A DNA stretch of 64,000 nt, taken from positions 191,176-255,175 of the forward strand of contig NW_025856222.1 of the NCBI RefSeq assembly GCF_002878395.1. The letters run 5' to 3'. The stretch comes from Capsicum annuum. Its lineage: Eukaryota > Streptophyta > Magnoliopsida > Solanales > Solanaceae. Below the pieces are notes generated by a model, which was not told the DNA's origin, searched no databases, and saw only the letters and a list, made by a program, of their open reading frames with translations. Numbering within the stretch: the stretch's first letter is position 1; each line of letters begins with the position of its first letter. Shown here one piece after another: positions 1 through 11,153 of this stretch. A program made the position numbers and the translations under genes.

Positions 1-1470
1 ACCATGCGATCTCCTAGTATTTAAAAGCATTCCAATGTTAAAGTTTTAATCTTTATGTGTTTGATAAAATGCCAAAGAGAATGATTTTGTAGAATGATTC
101 CCCATTATAGTTTCAAAGTTTTTACATGCCTTTATTATTATTTTTATTATTGCTGGGGGTTATAAATACCCAAAACTTAGCTATTTACATAATTTTAGTA
201 TTTGTAGAACCGTTTTAGATAAACCATAAGCATTATCATTTAGTCAGTTATTATGATCAGTTGTTGGTTTAGTCAAGATCAATTCAGTCCAGTATCTTTG
301 TCTTTCAGTTGGGAGTAAAACTTAGCACTATGTGAATATAGGGATGGTATCTTCCCCGTTAGTTAAGCATAAGGAATTTCCCTTCCCTATCAAGTAGGCA
401 TGAGACATTAGTAGCATTCCCTAAGTTCCATACCTGTGGTGCTATAATAGAATTTGAGGGGTCCCCTATTAGTAAGGCATTGTAGCATTTCCTAAGTTCT
501 AGACCTATGGTGCCACTGTAGAATTTGAGAGGTCCCCAGTCAGTTAGGCATGACACCCTATTCCTTTGGGGCATCATAGTAGTCGATCCACACAACCAGC
601 GTTAGTACCCATGGCATGGTACTAACACCCTTTCTAATGGGGTTACAGGTTGGACCCTAAAAATAGATCTGGGGCATGTCGGTTATAGCTAGCTCCCACA
701 GTCTCAATTCAGTATTCAGTAAAAATCCACTTCATGTTTGCTTGACCATAATATACAGTTTATCAGTTATTCAGGTACTAGATTTCATTATTTTAGTTTA
801 TAGACTACTTTAGTATCATGTTATATGCTTGGTCATGCATTCTCAGATTTTATAACTTTTATGCATCTTATGCAACAACTTTCTCATGCTATTCAGTCAG
901 TTAGTATTTCATGCATACAAATCTATGCATTTCAACCTAACCTCATATCATATACAACTATATTCAAAGTACTGACCACATACCTTCTTTGCGCTATGAT
1001 ATCTTATATCATAGGTTTGGATACTCAGTTTCCTAACTGCGTATAGATAGATCAGCTTATCAGCAGTAGTTGTTGTGGTAAGTCCTCATATGTTAAGGAT
1101 CTATTATGTTTTTTCAGTATTTCACATTTCCTTTCAGTTAGTTAGTTTGGGGTTAGTTGGGGCCTGTCCTATCAACTCTTTAGTCATGTTAAGAGTCTTT
1201 CAGAGATACAGTCAGTCGATTAGATAGTCAGTTGGTTTATTTATGATTTTTTAGTCATTCAGACATATTTTGATATGTATTTCAGTATTCAATTTTACAT
1301 TATCTAATTAGTGTTTAAACCTTATGTTGTTGCCAGTTTACTTTTGCACATGTGTATTTCTTTACTTTATTTAGTGCTTACATTAGGTACCACCTCATGG
1401 GTTAGCTTATAGTTACTTGTGATCGTAAATACTATTTTTGTGACTATGAGGTAGCCTATTGTCGTGACCA
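1..1470 (+). repeat. E1: partial chromovirus LTR (right part)
   Basis: The window opens inside an LTR of the same broad type as those of E2 and E3. Shared landmarks are the stretch ending in a TATATCATAGGTTTGG-like block (about 985-1020), a 'GTTAGTTGGGGCCTGTCC' block near 1144-1170, and CATGGGTTAGCTTAT near 1396. The right end is placed at 1470 because the following bases line up position by position with the spacer and PBS after the E2 LTR. The usual GGGGCATTACA end is badly mutated. The left end lies outside the window. Confidence 0.75.
411..551 (+). repeat. Two-copy tandem repeat, about 70 bp, in the E1 LTR
   Basis: Two adjacent units, 411-481 and 482-551, both run GTAGCATT-CCTAAGTTC...GAATTTGAG-GGTCCCC...TTAGGCAT or close variants. 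They differ at a modest number of positions, so the duplication is old. I do not see it in the E2 or E3 LTRs, so it looks specific to the E1 subfamily. Confidence 0.8.
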
Positions 1471-1474
1471 AACC

Positions 1475-1486
1475 ACGTATGAGAGC
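1475..1486 (+). other. E1 decayed primer binding site (tRNA-iMet type)
   Basis: The bases ACGTATGAGAGC sit four bases after the LTR end, where E2 has TGGTATCAGAGA, the classic match to the 3' end of initiator tRNA-Met. The match is partial. The call rests on position and on the similar sequence that follows (AGTCTTGTGCATTGG and CATACTTATGG). Confidence 0.55.
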
Positions 1487-1691
1487 CTATGGTTTTACAG
1501 TGTCATAGGGAGTCTGAAAGCCGCATTGTGTAGAGTCTTGTGCATTGGTGTGAAGCACGCCATACTTATGGGCAAGAGGCTACAAAACATTTTAGGAAAA
1601 GTTTCCCTTCTTTCAATATTTATGTCATGCGAGTGATCATGAGCTCTATTTAAACACTTTTTCTAATGCATCCTTTATTTCATTATAGAAA

Positions 1692-2862
1692 ATGCCTCCC
1701 AAAAAGAATAATGGAAGAAGAAATGGATACCAGCCTATACCTCTGCCTGTTCAGGAAGATCCCCTGAATGGGTATATCTCTCATGACGAGTCAGAGCTGT
1801 ATTCACTACCTTAGCTCACTCAATAGAATCTCAGAATAGTAAGAAGATTGTTTCTTTAGCCAACCCAATTGCTAACACAGCTGCAGCTAGGATTCAGTAC
1901 TTTACACGAATAAACCCTTCTTTCTTTTTGAGATCCAAGTCTAAAGAGGATTTGTAGGAGTTTTTTGATATGGTTCAGAAGGTGACTGATATCATGGGTG
2001 TAAACTCAAGCGATAGTGCAAATTTAGCTACTTATCAGTTGCAGGATATAGCCCATGTATGGTATAAGCAGTGGAAGGAGGATAGAGGTGCTGAGACATG
2101 GCTTGTAGAGTAGGAAGAGTTTGCTACAGCCTTTTTAGACAGGCTTTTTCCTTTAGAATTGAGGAAAGCTAAGGTGTTGGATTTTATTAATTTAATGTAG
2201 GGTAATATGAGTGTGAAGGAGTATTCACTTAAGTTTACTCAGTTGGCAAGGTATGCTTCTTCGATGGTGGCTGATAATAGATTTAGAATAAGTAAGTTTG
2301 TTTTTGGAATACCTAATAGTATGGTCAAAGAGTGTAGGACTGCTATGTTTATTAAGGAGATGGATATATCTAGTCTTATGGTCCATTCTTAGCATATTGA
2401 GGAACATAAGCTTAAGGATAAAGAGAGACAGAATAAGAGGGCTACAATAGGTAGCTTTAATTTTTCTCAACCTAAGTCAGAGGGTGGTAATCGTGCTCAG
2501 TTTCTTGAGAAATCTTCAGCCACAGCATATTCATCTAGTTCGTAAGTGCCAAATTTCAGGAATGACAGTGGGAATAGAGCACCAGGCTCTAAATCTCAGG
2601 ATAGCATGAACAGTAGTTGTACTAATTCGCTTTGCTGAAAGTGTAGCAGGAATCATTAGGGTGTATGTAGAGCTGGAAGTGATATGTGTTTTGGGTGTGG
2701 CAAGCTAGGAAATAGGATGAGGGAGTGTATTTTAAGTATGTGGAAGGGTAGGAATGATTGCAATAGGGTTAGACTAATTTTTCAGCAGCACCAGCAGGTT
2801 GTCTGACGCAGTAGGGCACTACTTCTGGTGCAACCAGTGGACTATGCTGGTAATGCTTAACT
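1692..2862 (+). pseudogene. gag: E1 chromovirus gag pseudogene
   Basis: Gag forms the virus-like particle that packages the element's RNA in the cytoplasm. Translation starts MPPKKNNGRRNGYQP, the basic start seen in the sister copies. It goes out of frame near 1800 and then reads through the conserved gag core: VQKVTDIMGVNSS, DIAHVWYKQWKEDRGAE, FLDRLFPLELRKAKVLDF and MSVKEYSLKFTQLARYA. A zinc-knuckle region follows near 2630-2740, with VCRAGSDMCFGCGKLGNR. Most in-frame stops are TAG or TGA where sister copies have CAG, TGG or CGA, as expected from cytosine deamination. The only long open stretch is 2207-2392. The gene is cut near 2862 by an oppositely oriented Athila-like LTR, so PR and pol are missing. 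It is a dead copy. Confidence 0.85.
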
Positions 2863-2874
2863 TACACGTTAAAT

Positions 2875-4350
2875 TAAGTGTAAGGTGGTAATTGTCAATA
2901 TATTTACCCAACTTTGGAGTCTGGGTAGAATCCACGAGGAACCAAGTTAATTTGAAATAATAGAAACAAGTCAAATTCAAACTAATGGTACAAGAAGATA
3001 AAAATAGGGGAGAAAAGTATCTACACTAATGTTTCTTTTTGGGTTTTCTAGTATAAATTTGGGGCTATGAATAATTAGAGTTTTAACAAACAGGCACGGA
3101 TCTTGGGATTATGCATTACTAAGGGAATGACATGTGGGTGTTACTAATCAACATCAATTTAGTAAATCAAATATGGGTAGTTTTGGTTATAGATTTAGAT
3201 GCTAGTATTTCAAAAAAACACCAAACTTTCAGCCGTTGATTCTTTCAAATACCTAATGGGTGTGTTCAACAATTGGTAACCACAACCTCAGTCTAGGCAT
3301 TCCTATTTCTAGGATGATACCCATGGCATTGTTAACTTCATAATCACCTTTATTTCTAAGATAGTGAAAATTTAGCAAACTACACACTTAATTGACTATC
3401 ATTGCTTTGGTCTCCAACATCTCTCTTTTAAGGATGATGTGGATTCCTAAAGTTCAGCCAAAGTCCTTGTTTCGAAGATGGACTTGAGCTTTCTAGAATT
3501 CGGATTTTTCACTCATCAAACCCATATGGGTATTTAGGGCTTTCACCGATAAATCCCAACTAAGTTGGCATAGGAATGATAAAACACATAAGCATGAACT
3601 AACTATTAGAGTCTAATAATAACAACCCACACACACTTTAACCCCTATTCACACATAAACCCAAGAGTGAGATCTAGCTACATATAAGATAAATAAGTAA
3701 AGATATACCCTTAATCTCCATTGGACTGATTTATTGAAGCTTAAGTCAATGTTACTTCAAACTTTGCACTCACACAAATCAATAATGGCAGTGAGCTATT
3801 ACTCCTCTTAGAAGGTCTCTAATGTATTCTTCACCCAAAATTTGTACAATTTTTTTTTCTCCAAAAATGGAGGCTATGAACTCAAAACTAAACCTATAAA
3901 TTAGGGAAGATGAAATTATGATGACTTAGGGTTTGAGACATTTTTTGCAAAATTGGGATCAGCCACATGCATTTCTAGATTTACCCTTGGGTTGAACTCT
4001 TTTTCTAAGTTGCGATCGCACCATCTTGACCACGACCGTGGCCTCCGTAATCATGATAGACTTATGCAAAATTGGTTGATTAACCCTACTTGACTGCCAC
4101 GGTCGCGGTCAGAAGACTATGTCTATGGTAACTAAGTCCCTTATACTCTAGGTCTTTAGCTTCACTTTCTTGCTTCCTATTTGATCATTTTAAGCTCCAA
4201 TCCACATATTTCTATCTCCTCAACTCTATGCCTGCAAAGAGTAAATATTAGTGCATTTAATCACAATTATGCCTTGTTTATTCATTCCAAACAAAGTAAT
4301 GTGCACAAATGTTGAGTGCAAATAGGTGGCTAAATCACCACTCATCACCA
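2875..4350 (-). repeat. Minus-strand Athila-like 3' LTR
   Basis: On the minus strand an LTR begins at 4350 with TGGTGATGAGTGGTGATT, directly after a polypurine tract. It runs down to about 2875. Near its far end is the TTCCTCGTGGATTCTACCC block, typical of the end region of plant LTRs of this group. A CG-rich dyad block lies at about 4010-4115 (CGACCGTGG and CCACGGTCGCGG). The low-coordinate end is approximate because E1 gag decays into it without a clear target duplication. No second LTR of this element was identified, so this is a truncated 3' end. Confidence 0.65.
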
Positions 4351-4361
4351 CCCCCAATATA
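4351..4361 (-). other. Polypurine tract of the minus-strand element
   Basis: The minus strand reads ATATTGGGGG immediately before the LTR start. It is preceded by TTGCTTCAGGACAAGCAA, the 'gaggacaagca' signature seen just ahead of the 3' LTR in Athila/Tat-type elements. It would prime plus-strand DNA synthesis. Confidence 0.7.
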
Positions 4362-5946
4362 AAGCTATTGCTTGTCCTGAAGCAATACTACCTCTTACCA
4401 TGAGACACAATCCTTTATGCCTAAACCTCATACCTTAAAGATCATAAAGTCTTTAACCCTAGTCACTACCACAAGTAGCTCATTGCACATGGGCTAAGCT
4501 ATTTTTCATTACTCCCCTCATCATAAGATACACTATCAAAGGATACATAAAAATTTAAAAAGCAATCAAGTAACAACCACTTATGCTCTAGATGTGACTC
4601 AATTTTTGACCAAAAACTAAGCTATACTCCATTTGCCTTATCTCTTGGGAGGGACACAATCACCCACCTCAACTTGTTTACATGCTAATCCTCTCAAGAA
4701 AGAGATTCCACACACCAAGATATCAAATATGCAACAAGGAATTATAAGTGCAAAGACTCTCTCCATTACAAAAGAAATATCTATACAACAAGAGTCATAC
4801 CATAGGCTTGACCATATTTTCAATTGCCACTACAAAGAAAGGAAATAGTTGGAGATCTCGTAGGACTTTCTAAGCTTGTAACATATTTTCAATGGCTACA
4901 CCCTTCATTGAACATTTACATCACACTTTTCAATCCTTCTTATTAGGATTACAATCATGCATGGGTAGGCTTTTTAGGATAAAGTGGCTTCCAAAATCAC
5001 AAAGATGACCTAATATCATTTATCCAACCAAATACAATCAAGATTAGCTCTGAAAGACTAACGGGCAAGTTTTAGATAACACAAGTGTACAAGAGATAAA
5101 TGCAAAGAGCTTACCACACATGGCATGCAAAATTCACCAAAGGATCTCAAATTCCCCTCCCGCTAGAGACAATTTTAGAGTGTCTAATTTTATTAACAAG
5201 TCAAAAATTTACGGAGCCAAAGAATGAGGATTAGCTTTGTTACAAAATTGCTCACGTCCATGCCCTTGATTTGTTTTAAATATTTTTGGTCGAGGGGGTT
5301 GTTCATTTTACATTAGCACTACTCACAATTTACTAAACTATGGCAACAACCAAAGCCTTAACCTCACATTTTGTCTTAAAACAGGAAAACTAACCATGTG
5401 GCTACTCAGACTTCACCAACGGTGTATAACATGATCCAAAATTTATAATTTACAATGCCACAGGTACTTAGACTTCCCTTGCATTCATGACACTTATTCT
5501 ATGGGTACTCAGAATTCCCTTGCACCTATGTCTCAAAACCCAATCACGATGCTTTACTCTTACGAATGTCGTCACTCAATCTATCATTAGGTAAAACTAG
5601 TCATGTATCATCAAAATCAAAATAGAACTATAGTAAGAAGATAAACTAAAAACACAACCACATGATAATCCATAAAATATGGGCACCATTAGAATGACCA
5701 TAAATGTAGCATCCCAGAAACAAAATAGAATAATATCCAAGGTTTCATACCGATACAACATAAAGAGAAATATCTAGCAACACATCACCAAAATAATACA
5801 AATTTAGGGAAACCCCCAACTAAAAAGGAATGCATTGTCCTCACTACATGTACAATAAAGAAAGAGTAAGAGAGGTCTCCTTGAATCTACATCAAGAGCT
5901 TTCTTTTCGTTGACTCTACATCATCACCATTAGCATCACCAGTAGA
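4362..5946 (-). other. 3' non-coding region of the minus-strand Athila-like element
   Basis: About 1.6 kb between the env-like remnant and the PPT, with no credible reading frame. Short open stretches at 4633-4848 (plus) and 4638-4823 (minus) overlap each other and resemble nothing I know. The region corresponds to the post-env untranslated stretch of element A (39709-41256). Confidence 0.5.
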
Positions 5947-7180
5947 CTAATTAGTAGGGGCCCCATCCTCATTATCCAACCTCGGTGAAGGTAGTCGATG
6001 GTTAGGTTTAAGAACCTTGAAGATGCCTTTCACACTTTTCCATAGCTTTCTAAAAAAACTATCTCTTTTTTTCTCTCTCTTCACCATCTTCTTATATGAG
6101 TCCTTGAGGTCTTTGTGAGAAGCAGCTAAGGACGAATAGGCTCTCTTCAGACTAGCAATTATGGCACCCTGCTTTTGCTGCTCTACCACGTACTTCTCAT
6201 AATCTGACTATGCTACATATGAATAATAGGTAGCAAGGGGTTCTCCCGATCCCTTAAGCAATCTAGACACTAGCTCCCTAACCTTCCTTATCTGACCTGA
6301 GATGTGATTGAGGGGGTTGGCTGATGAATGTCTATAAGAATTTGTGTCCTATTGGGCTGTATTGCCAGAGTCCATCTTTCTTTTCTTTCTCTAACCTAGA
6401 GCAGCATCACCCCTAAATTTAAGTAGGAAGATGTAGGCGCCTGGGTGCACCTAAGTATCTGAAGCATACTCCTCCTTTTCTACCCTATTGGAAAGCTTAG
6501 TGATAAGGGAATAGAAAAGATGATGTGTACCTCTATTATTTTAGAAATTCCTTCACTCCAAAAAACAATCTCGCCAATATTGAGAGGGATGCTAGATAAG
6601 TTTCAAGCCACCATCTGATCTCGTAAATCTATGACAATGGTCCTATAGGTGCATCGCGATACTCGAATGCATATGATTTTCAACCAAAGCCTATTTTTTA
6701 TGATGAAGTCCTTAATCAAAATGCTTCTCTTGGTGATAGACTAGGAACTACTTTTCTAAGACATAAAATATTTGTCATCTAGGACATTGGCTCAAATGCT
6801 CTTACTTAGAACTACCTTATCTCAACATCTGGGAGCTCATACACTGTATTAATTTGCTCTTCTCCAAAGTTCACTAGCTTACCCTAAATTTTCATCACTG
6901 GGTTTATGAGATAAACTACACTGAGGTTTGAATAGAACTCATGTAACCACTACTCATTAGCCTAGAAAGGTTCCAAGGAAAAGCATATCCACTATGTCAT
7001 AGTGATTCTGGCATGGAATTCTTGAGCTTTTCCTCCACTTTGTTTAAGCTAATACCCCTTTCTGGGAGTAGCTTTATCATGTGGAAATTCTCAGAGTAGA
7101 GGTGTTGGCATTGTGTGACCATGAATTTGGTGTCGTCAAAATCTCCCGTCTTTAAGGGTGAGAACCTTTAAGCAATGCAA
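5947..7180 (-). pseudogene. Env-like / 'putative plant transposon protein' pseudogene
   Basis: Read on the minus strand, this matches the layout of the ORF downstream of pol in Athila elements. A segment near 6960-6800 reads HEFYSNLSVVYLINP, then GKLVNFGEEQINTVYELPD. This is the EFY...VxF...IN..Y.LPD pattern of the plant transposon domain I associate with Pfam Transposase_32. The tail (6189-5947, 80 open codons) is lysine-rich: KRAYSSLAASHKDLKDSYKK, then KREKKRDSFFRKLWK. That coiled, basic end is typical of the C-terminus of these ORFs. Several stops and frameshifts lie between the two parts. The function of the family is unknown. A role as an envelope-like or particle protein is a suggestion from the literature, not shown here. 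Confidence 0.65.
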
Positions 7181-7460
7181 CTCAGACCAACATTAGTATT
7201 TTCTTACCAATAACATGCTAGATTACATAGATAAGCTCAAATAGTATGTTATGGAAGGTTTTGGGGCAGCAAAAGATGTGCAAAAATTTTGATGTCTGCT
7301 AAAAATTACCCTGAGGTATGACGTTCGTAGAGCGTTGACTACGACTGTGGTGTCACGATTGCAGTCATCGAGACCGCGATGGTAGTACCCGAGACCAGAC
7401 ATTCCAGTTTCTGCACTTCATGCCAAGCACATTTTAACCCTAACTTTTGTTTACAATAGG
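7181..7460. other. Non-coding stretch with a CG-rich dyad block
   Basis: No gene seen. At 7320-7400 there is a local CG-rich patch with GACTACGACTGTGGTG and CGAGACCGCGATGG. It resembles the block inside the 2875-4350 LTR, so this is either the pol-env spacer of the same element or an LTR scrap. Confidence 0.4.
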
Positions 7461-10400
7461 CATGACAACATTATAAATAATGAATTAAATGCTAGAATGT
7501 GTTATGATATCCCCCAAACTTGAAAAAAATCAAATAAAATACCTTGGGGAATCAAATCTAACATATGGTGTACACGATTACTTCGACCATTTAAAACTTA
7601 AGTCTAGGTACTCAAGATATCCCCATTAGTGAGTACACTAACTACAACAGCTAACCATAATAATAATCACTACTAAGCATGCATTTAGCAATGAAAATAC
7701 TATTTCAAGCTTTTCTCTATACTACAAATTTTAAGCATGCAATTATATCAAAACAAAAAAAATTGACACAACTTACCAAATTAGATGATGTAAGGAATGA
7801 ATTGACTCTTGGATACTCCACACAAAGAAAAAAAATTTGGAGAGAAAGAAACCCTATTGCATCCACTATAGAGAATACATCTCTATACAATACTATCACA
7901 ACTTTTGTGAAAAACATTTACTCATCATGGAATAAATTGCACTTTATACTTTTCGCATAATGACACATTTGTACCCCACAGACATTATACTTTATTATAT
8001 GGACTAAATCCAAAATATCACTTTTTCAAGTGAAATAAATATACTTAAACTATGTATATTATTTGATCAATTATTTATCTGCCCACAATGTTTCACTTAA
8101 ATCAAGATCCTCATTACCATTAATAATAAAGATCGCTATATTATATCAAAAATATCATCGACGGTCATTTCTTATATAAATTATAATATGAAATAACTTA
8201 TTGAGATCTCTTTATTGTCATCATTTTTAGGTATCTGACCTTTGTCAAGATTTTATGAAGTGTTGTGTTATGATGCATATTTAAAACATTGGCCTGATTA
8301 TCATAATCATCTTGATCATTCACTCCTCTCCTTCTTCAAGGAGTTTAGTATTTGAAATCGATTGGTCTATCATGATTCACGCATACTATAGACTCTATTC
8401 TTAAATAACTTTACATTAGAGCATTTACAATGAATTATAACATACGGTCAACAAATATATCTGGCAATGAACTTGTAATATTTTTCAAATTATGAATTAC
8501 CTCTTGTACATCAAGTTCATATTTTTTTTAATAAGGATCTATATAATTCAGCTTCCACGCTTAATTTCAATTGCAATTCATCTCTCTCCTAATACTACAA
8601 AAGCTAAGATTCACCCCAACCTTATTTAAAAATTTGTCTTTGTGCATGGTGGAACAATCAAATCAAATGTTAGGAACCTTCTTGGCTTGATATGTACAAA
8701 AATTTGTACTTTTAAAATTTCATTTAATATATATACCAAATTTCTTTTAGTAGATTTATTTTCATAATCAATAGTTTAGCTATAATTGGAGACATACATT
8801 TTATGATAAACAAACTAGCATTATCAACATATTTTATTTTTTAAAATCATGCTCTTAATTTAATAATTTGAGCAAATAACCATACAAAAATTAAATTGTA
8901 TGTTGTAATAGCATAGTATATGTAACCAACCCTAGATTCATCTATTAAATTATATAGTAGTAACAATTCATATGGTAGGTGAACGGATCCATATTAATGT
9001 TGTTATATGTTTCAAAAATTTAGAGGATAAATTTTTAAATTTATCTGGTATGATAATCAATTGATCATAAGAAAGAGAAACACATGAATATTTTTGAAGA
9101 ATCTTTTATTTCATCAATATATTATTCCAATTATTAATTATTTTTGCATCATATTTCAATCAAAGTCAATCAATCATACCAACTGATATACTTTCTATAA
9201 ACTTTAAGTTTACTATCACATGTGATTTCATCAATATGCATATATTTGTATCAACAAACATGAGAAAAAGACTTGTAACCTTTCACCTAAATATTTAAAA
9301 TCACTTTGATTGTAGTTATATGAAGATATTAAATATTCCTATAATTTACAATCTCAATATAGTAATAGTTTTTTTCACTTTCCTTGAAACTTACAATAAG
9401 TTTCTTTTGGAGACTTACTATAATTCCAATATCATCAATAATTTCATTCCTCTGATAGTAAAACATTAGCTTTCTTGAAGCTATAAAATACTACTACCAT
9501 ATATTCCATAACACCTTCTTGTATGCTGAACATATCCTTTTAGGGAGAAAACTAGTGTTATGAAAGTCAAAATCATTATAAGAAAGAGCCCTTTCTTTCT
9601 TTGCTTTTTCTTTTAATAATTTATTTTTCTCAGATTTGAAAAAATCTTTTTGGCGTACTATATGTACGCGACCAATGGCATATTTATTTAACCACTTCTT
9701 ATTATCAATTTGGTTCATGGACAAAATATTTATAGGGAAGAACCATTTCTTTCTTTTACCCTTTGGTAGATCATGATAACACATGCTACAATACTAATGA
9801 ACTTTTTGTACAAAATTAAAATTTCATTGCTTCACTCAAACCTCCCATAGAGGTAATATTTGGTGTTTATCTAACCATACATAAGCACGTCTTTATGCAA
9901 GATTTTTAACACATCCTTAGACATTCACTTTCAAGAATGATCGAGCATCCATAATGTTTTTATTATAAGTCCATTATCATGCATTATAATTTTTCATATT
10001 TATATGAGCCTCCTCTTTATATTCATTTCTTTTTATGAAGGATTTATAAATTTCAGTGAAATTGGTCACTCTATATTTGAGTGCCCAATACCTTACATAC
10101 CAAATTAATGGTAAAATAACTACCTTCACTTTTGAAGGACCATTTGGAAAACATAAATCATACTGTTGTTCCCTTTTATTATTACCACAATATAGATATA
10201 CTATTATTTTATCCTTCAATTCTCATGTCACAATATGATTTCTCAGGCCATGATGGCACCTACTATAATCTACCAGTAGTTAAGCCATTGCATAACCCAG
10301 AAGGTGGAGTAATGAGCTAATAAGAGAAGAAGATAAACAAAATTGAATAAAAGAAGAAAGAGAACCAGAAGAAAGAAAATATCCCCCAAGACATGATAAG

Positions 10401-10606
10401 GTTAATACAAGAGCCACTTGAAACTAAAAGTACAAGATAAACATAATGTATGTATATAGATATAGAACCACTTCTAAAATATGAAATAAAAAGTAGTCCA
10501 ACAAAAGATAGGAGTAAGGAAAAACTTCAGATGTTAGGAGATCACCCTAAACCTCTAATATATGATAGCATCGCATAATGCGCATATGAGTAGTTAGTTT
10601 TTAGAT
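7461..10606. other. AT-rich island, not assigned
   Basis: About 3.1 kb, more AT-rich than its surroundings, without LTR ends, PBS or PPT that I can recognise. The longest open stretches are on the minus strand: 9784-9494 (96 codons, lysine-rich, reading MCYHDLPKGKRKKWFF) and 10219-9977 (80 codons, with LCFPNGPSKVKVVILPLIWY). Opposite-strand open frames at 10056-10238 and 10132-10320 are probably shadows of the latter. The order and strand of the two minus frames would suit one decayed protein-coding element. I do not recognise a family. A very old LINE, Copia or pararetroviral copy are possibilities without direct support. Confidence 0.35.
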
Positions 10607-10853
10607 ATACAGATAGTTAGAGACTTTCATACTAGCACAAACAAATGTTTAGTTTTTCAAATATTATTATTAGTACATTGAGTTATTATTTCAGTATTTT
10701 GAGAACATTATGGAATTTTCAGTTATACTTCTGTATTTGATTTTTAATATTATTATTTAGTGCTCACAGCAGGTACCAGTCATGGGTTAGATTATAATCC
10801 TTCAGGGTCATAAGCACCATGTGACGTCTAAGGTGTAGACTCGGGGCATTACA
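10607..10853 (+). repeat. Chromovirus LTR fragment (right end)
   Basis: This matches the last about 250 bases of the E2 LTRs. It contains CAGCAGGTACCAGTCATGGG and the terminal ACTCGGGGCATTACA. The next bases (ACCTAGTC) are not a PBS, so it is either the right edge of a 3' LTR or solo LTR, or a truncated piece. Its left part is missing, and similarity fades near 10607. Confidence 0.75.
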
Positions 10854-11153
10854 ACCTAGTCTTATTGTTAATTCTGTTTTCTCATCTGTTACACCTTCAT
10901 TCATTACAAGTACAGCTAAGGCAAGTTCTAATATTGGGAACTATCAGAAGGAAATTATAGCAAAGAGAATCATAATACATGCAGAAATGTCGTTTAAGCA
11001 TGACATTGTACTTTGAATTTCTCATGGTTCATACAACCCTAGTTGTGGTGTTTAGCTACTCATTACTGCAAGCACATAATAATTATTCTGAGAAGAAAAA
11101 ATAATGATAAACTTACAATAATAAGATGAAAATGACAAATCTCACTTAGAAAT
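10854..11153. other. Short unassigned stretch left of E2
   Basis: Three hundred AT-rich bases between the LTR fragment and the E2 5' LTR. No gene or element ends seen. It may be part of the element into which E2 inserted. Confidence 0.3.

Noticed and set aside
7461..10606. Old integrated pararetrovirus
   Set aside because: Considered because of the lysine-rich minus-strand frames. I could find no RT, protease or zinc-knuckle motif, so the claim is not supported.
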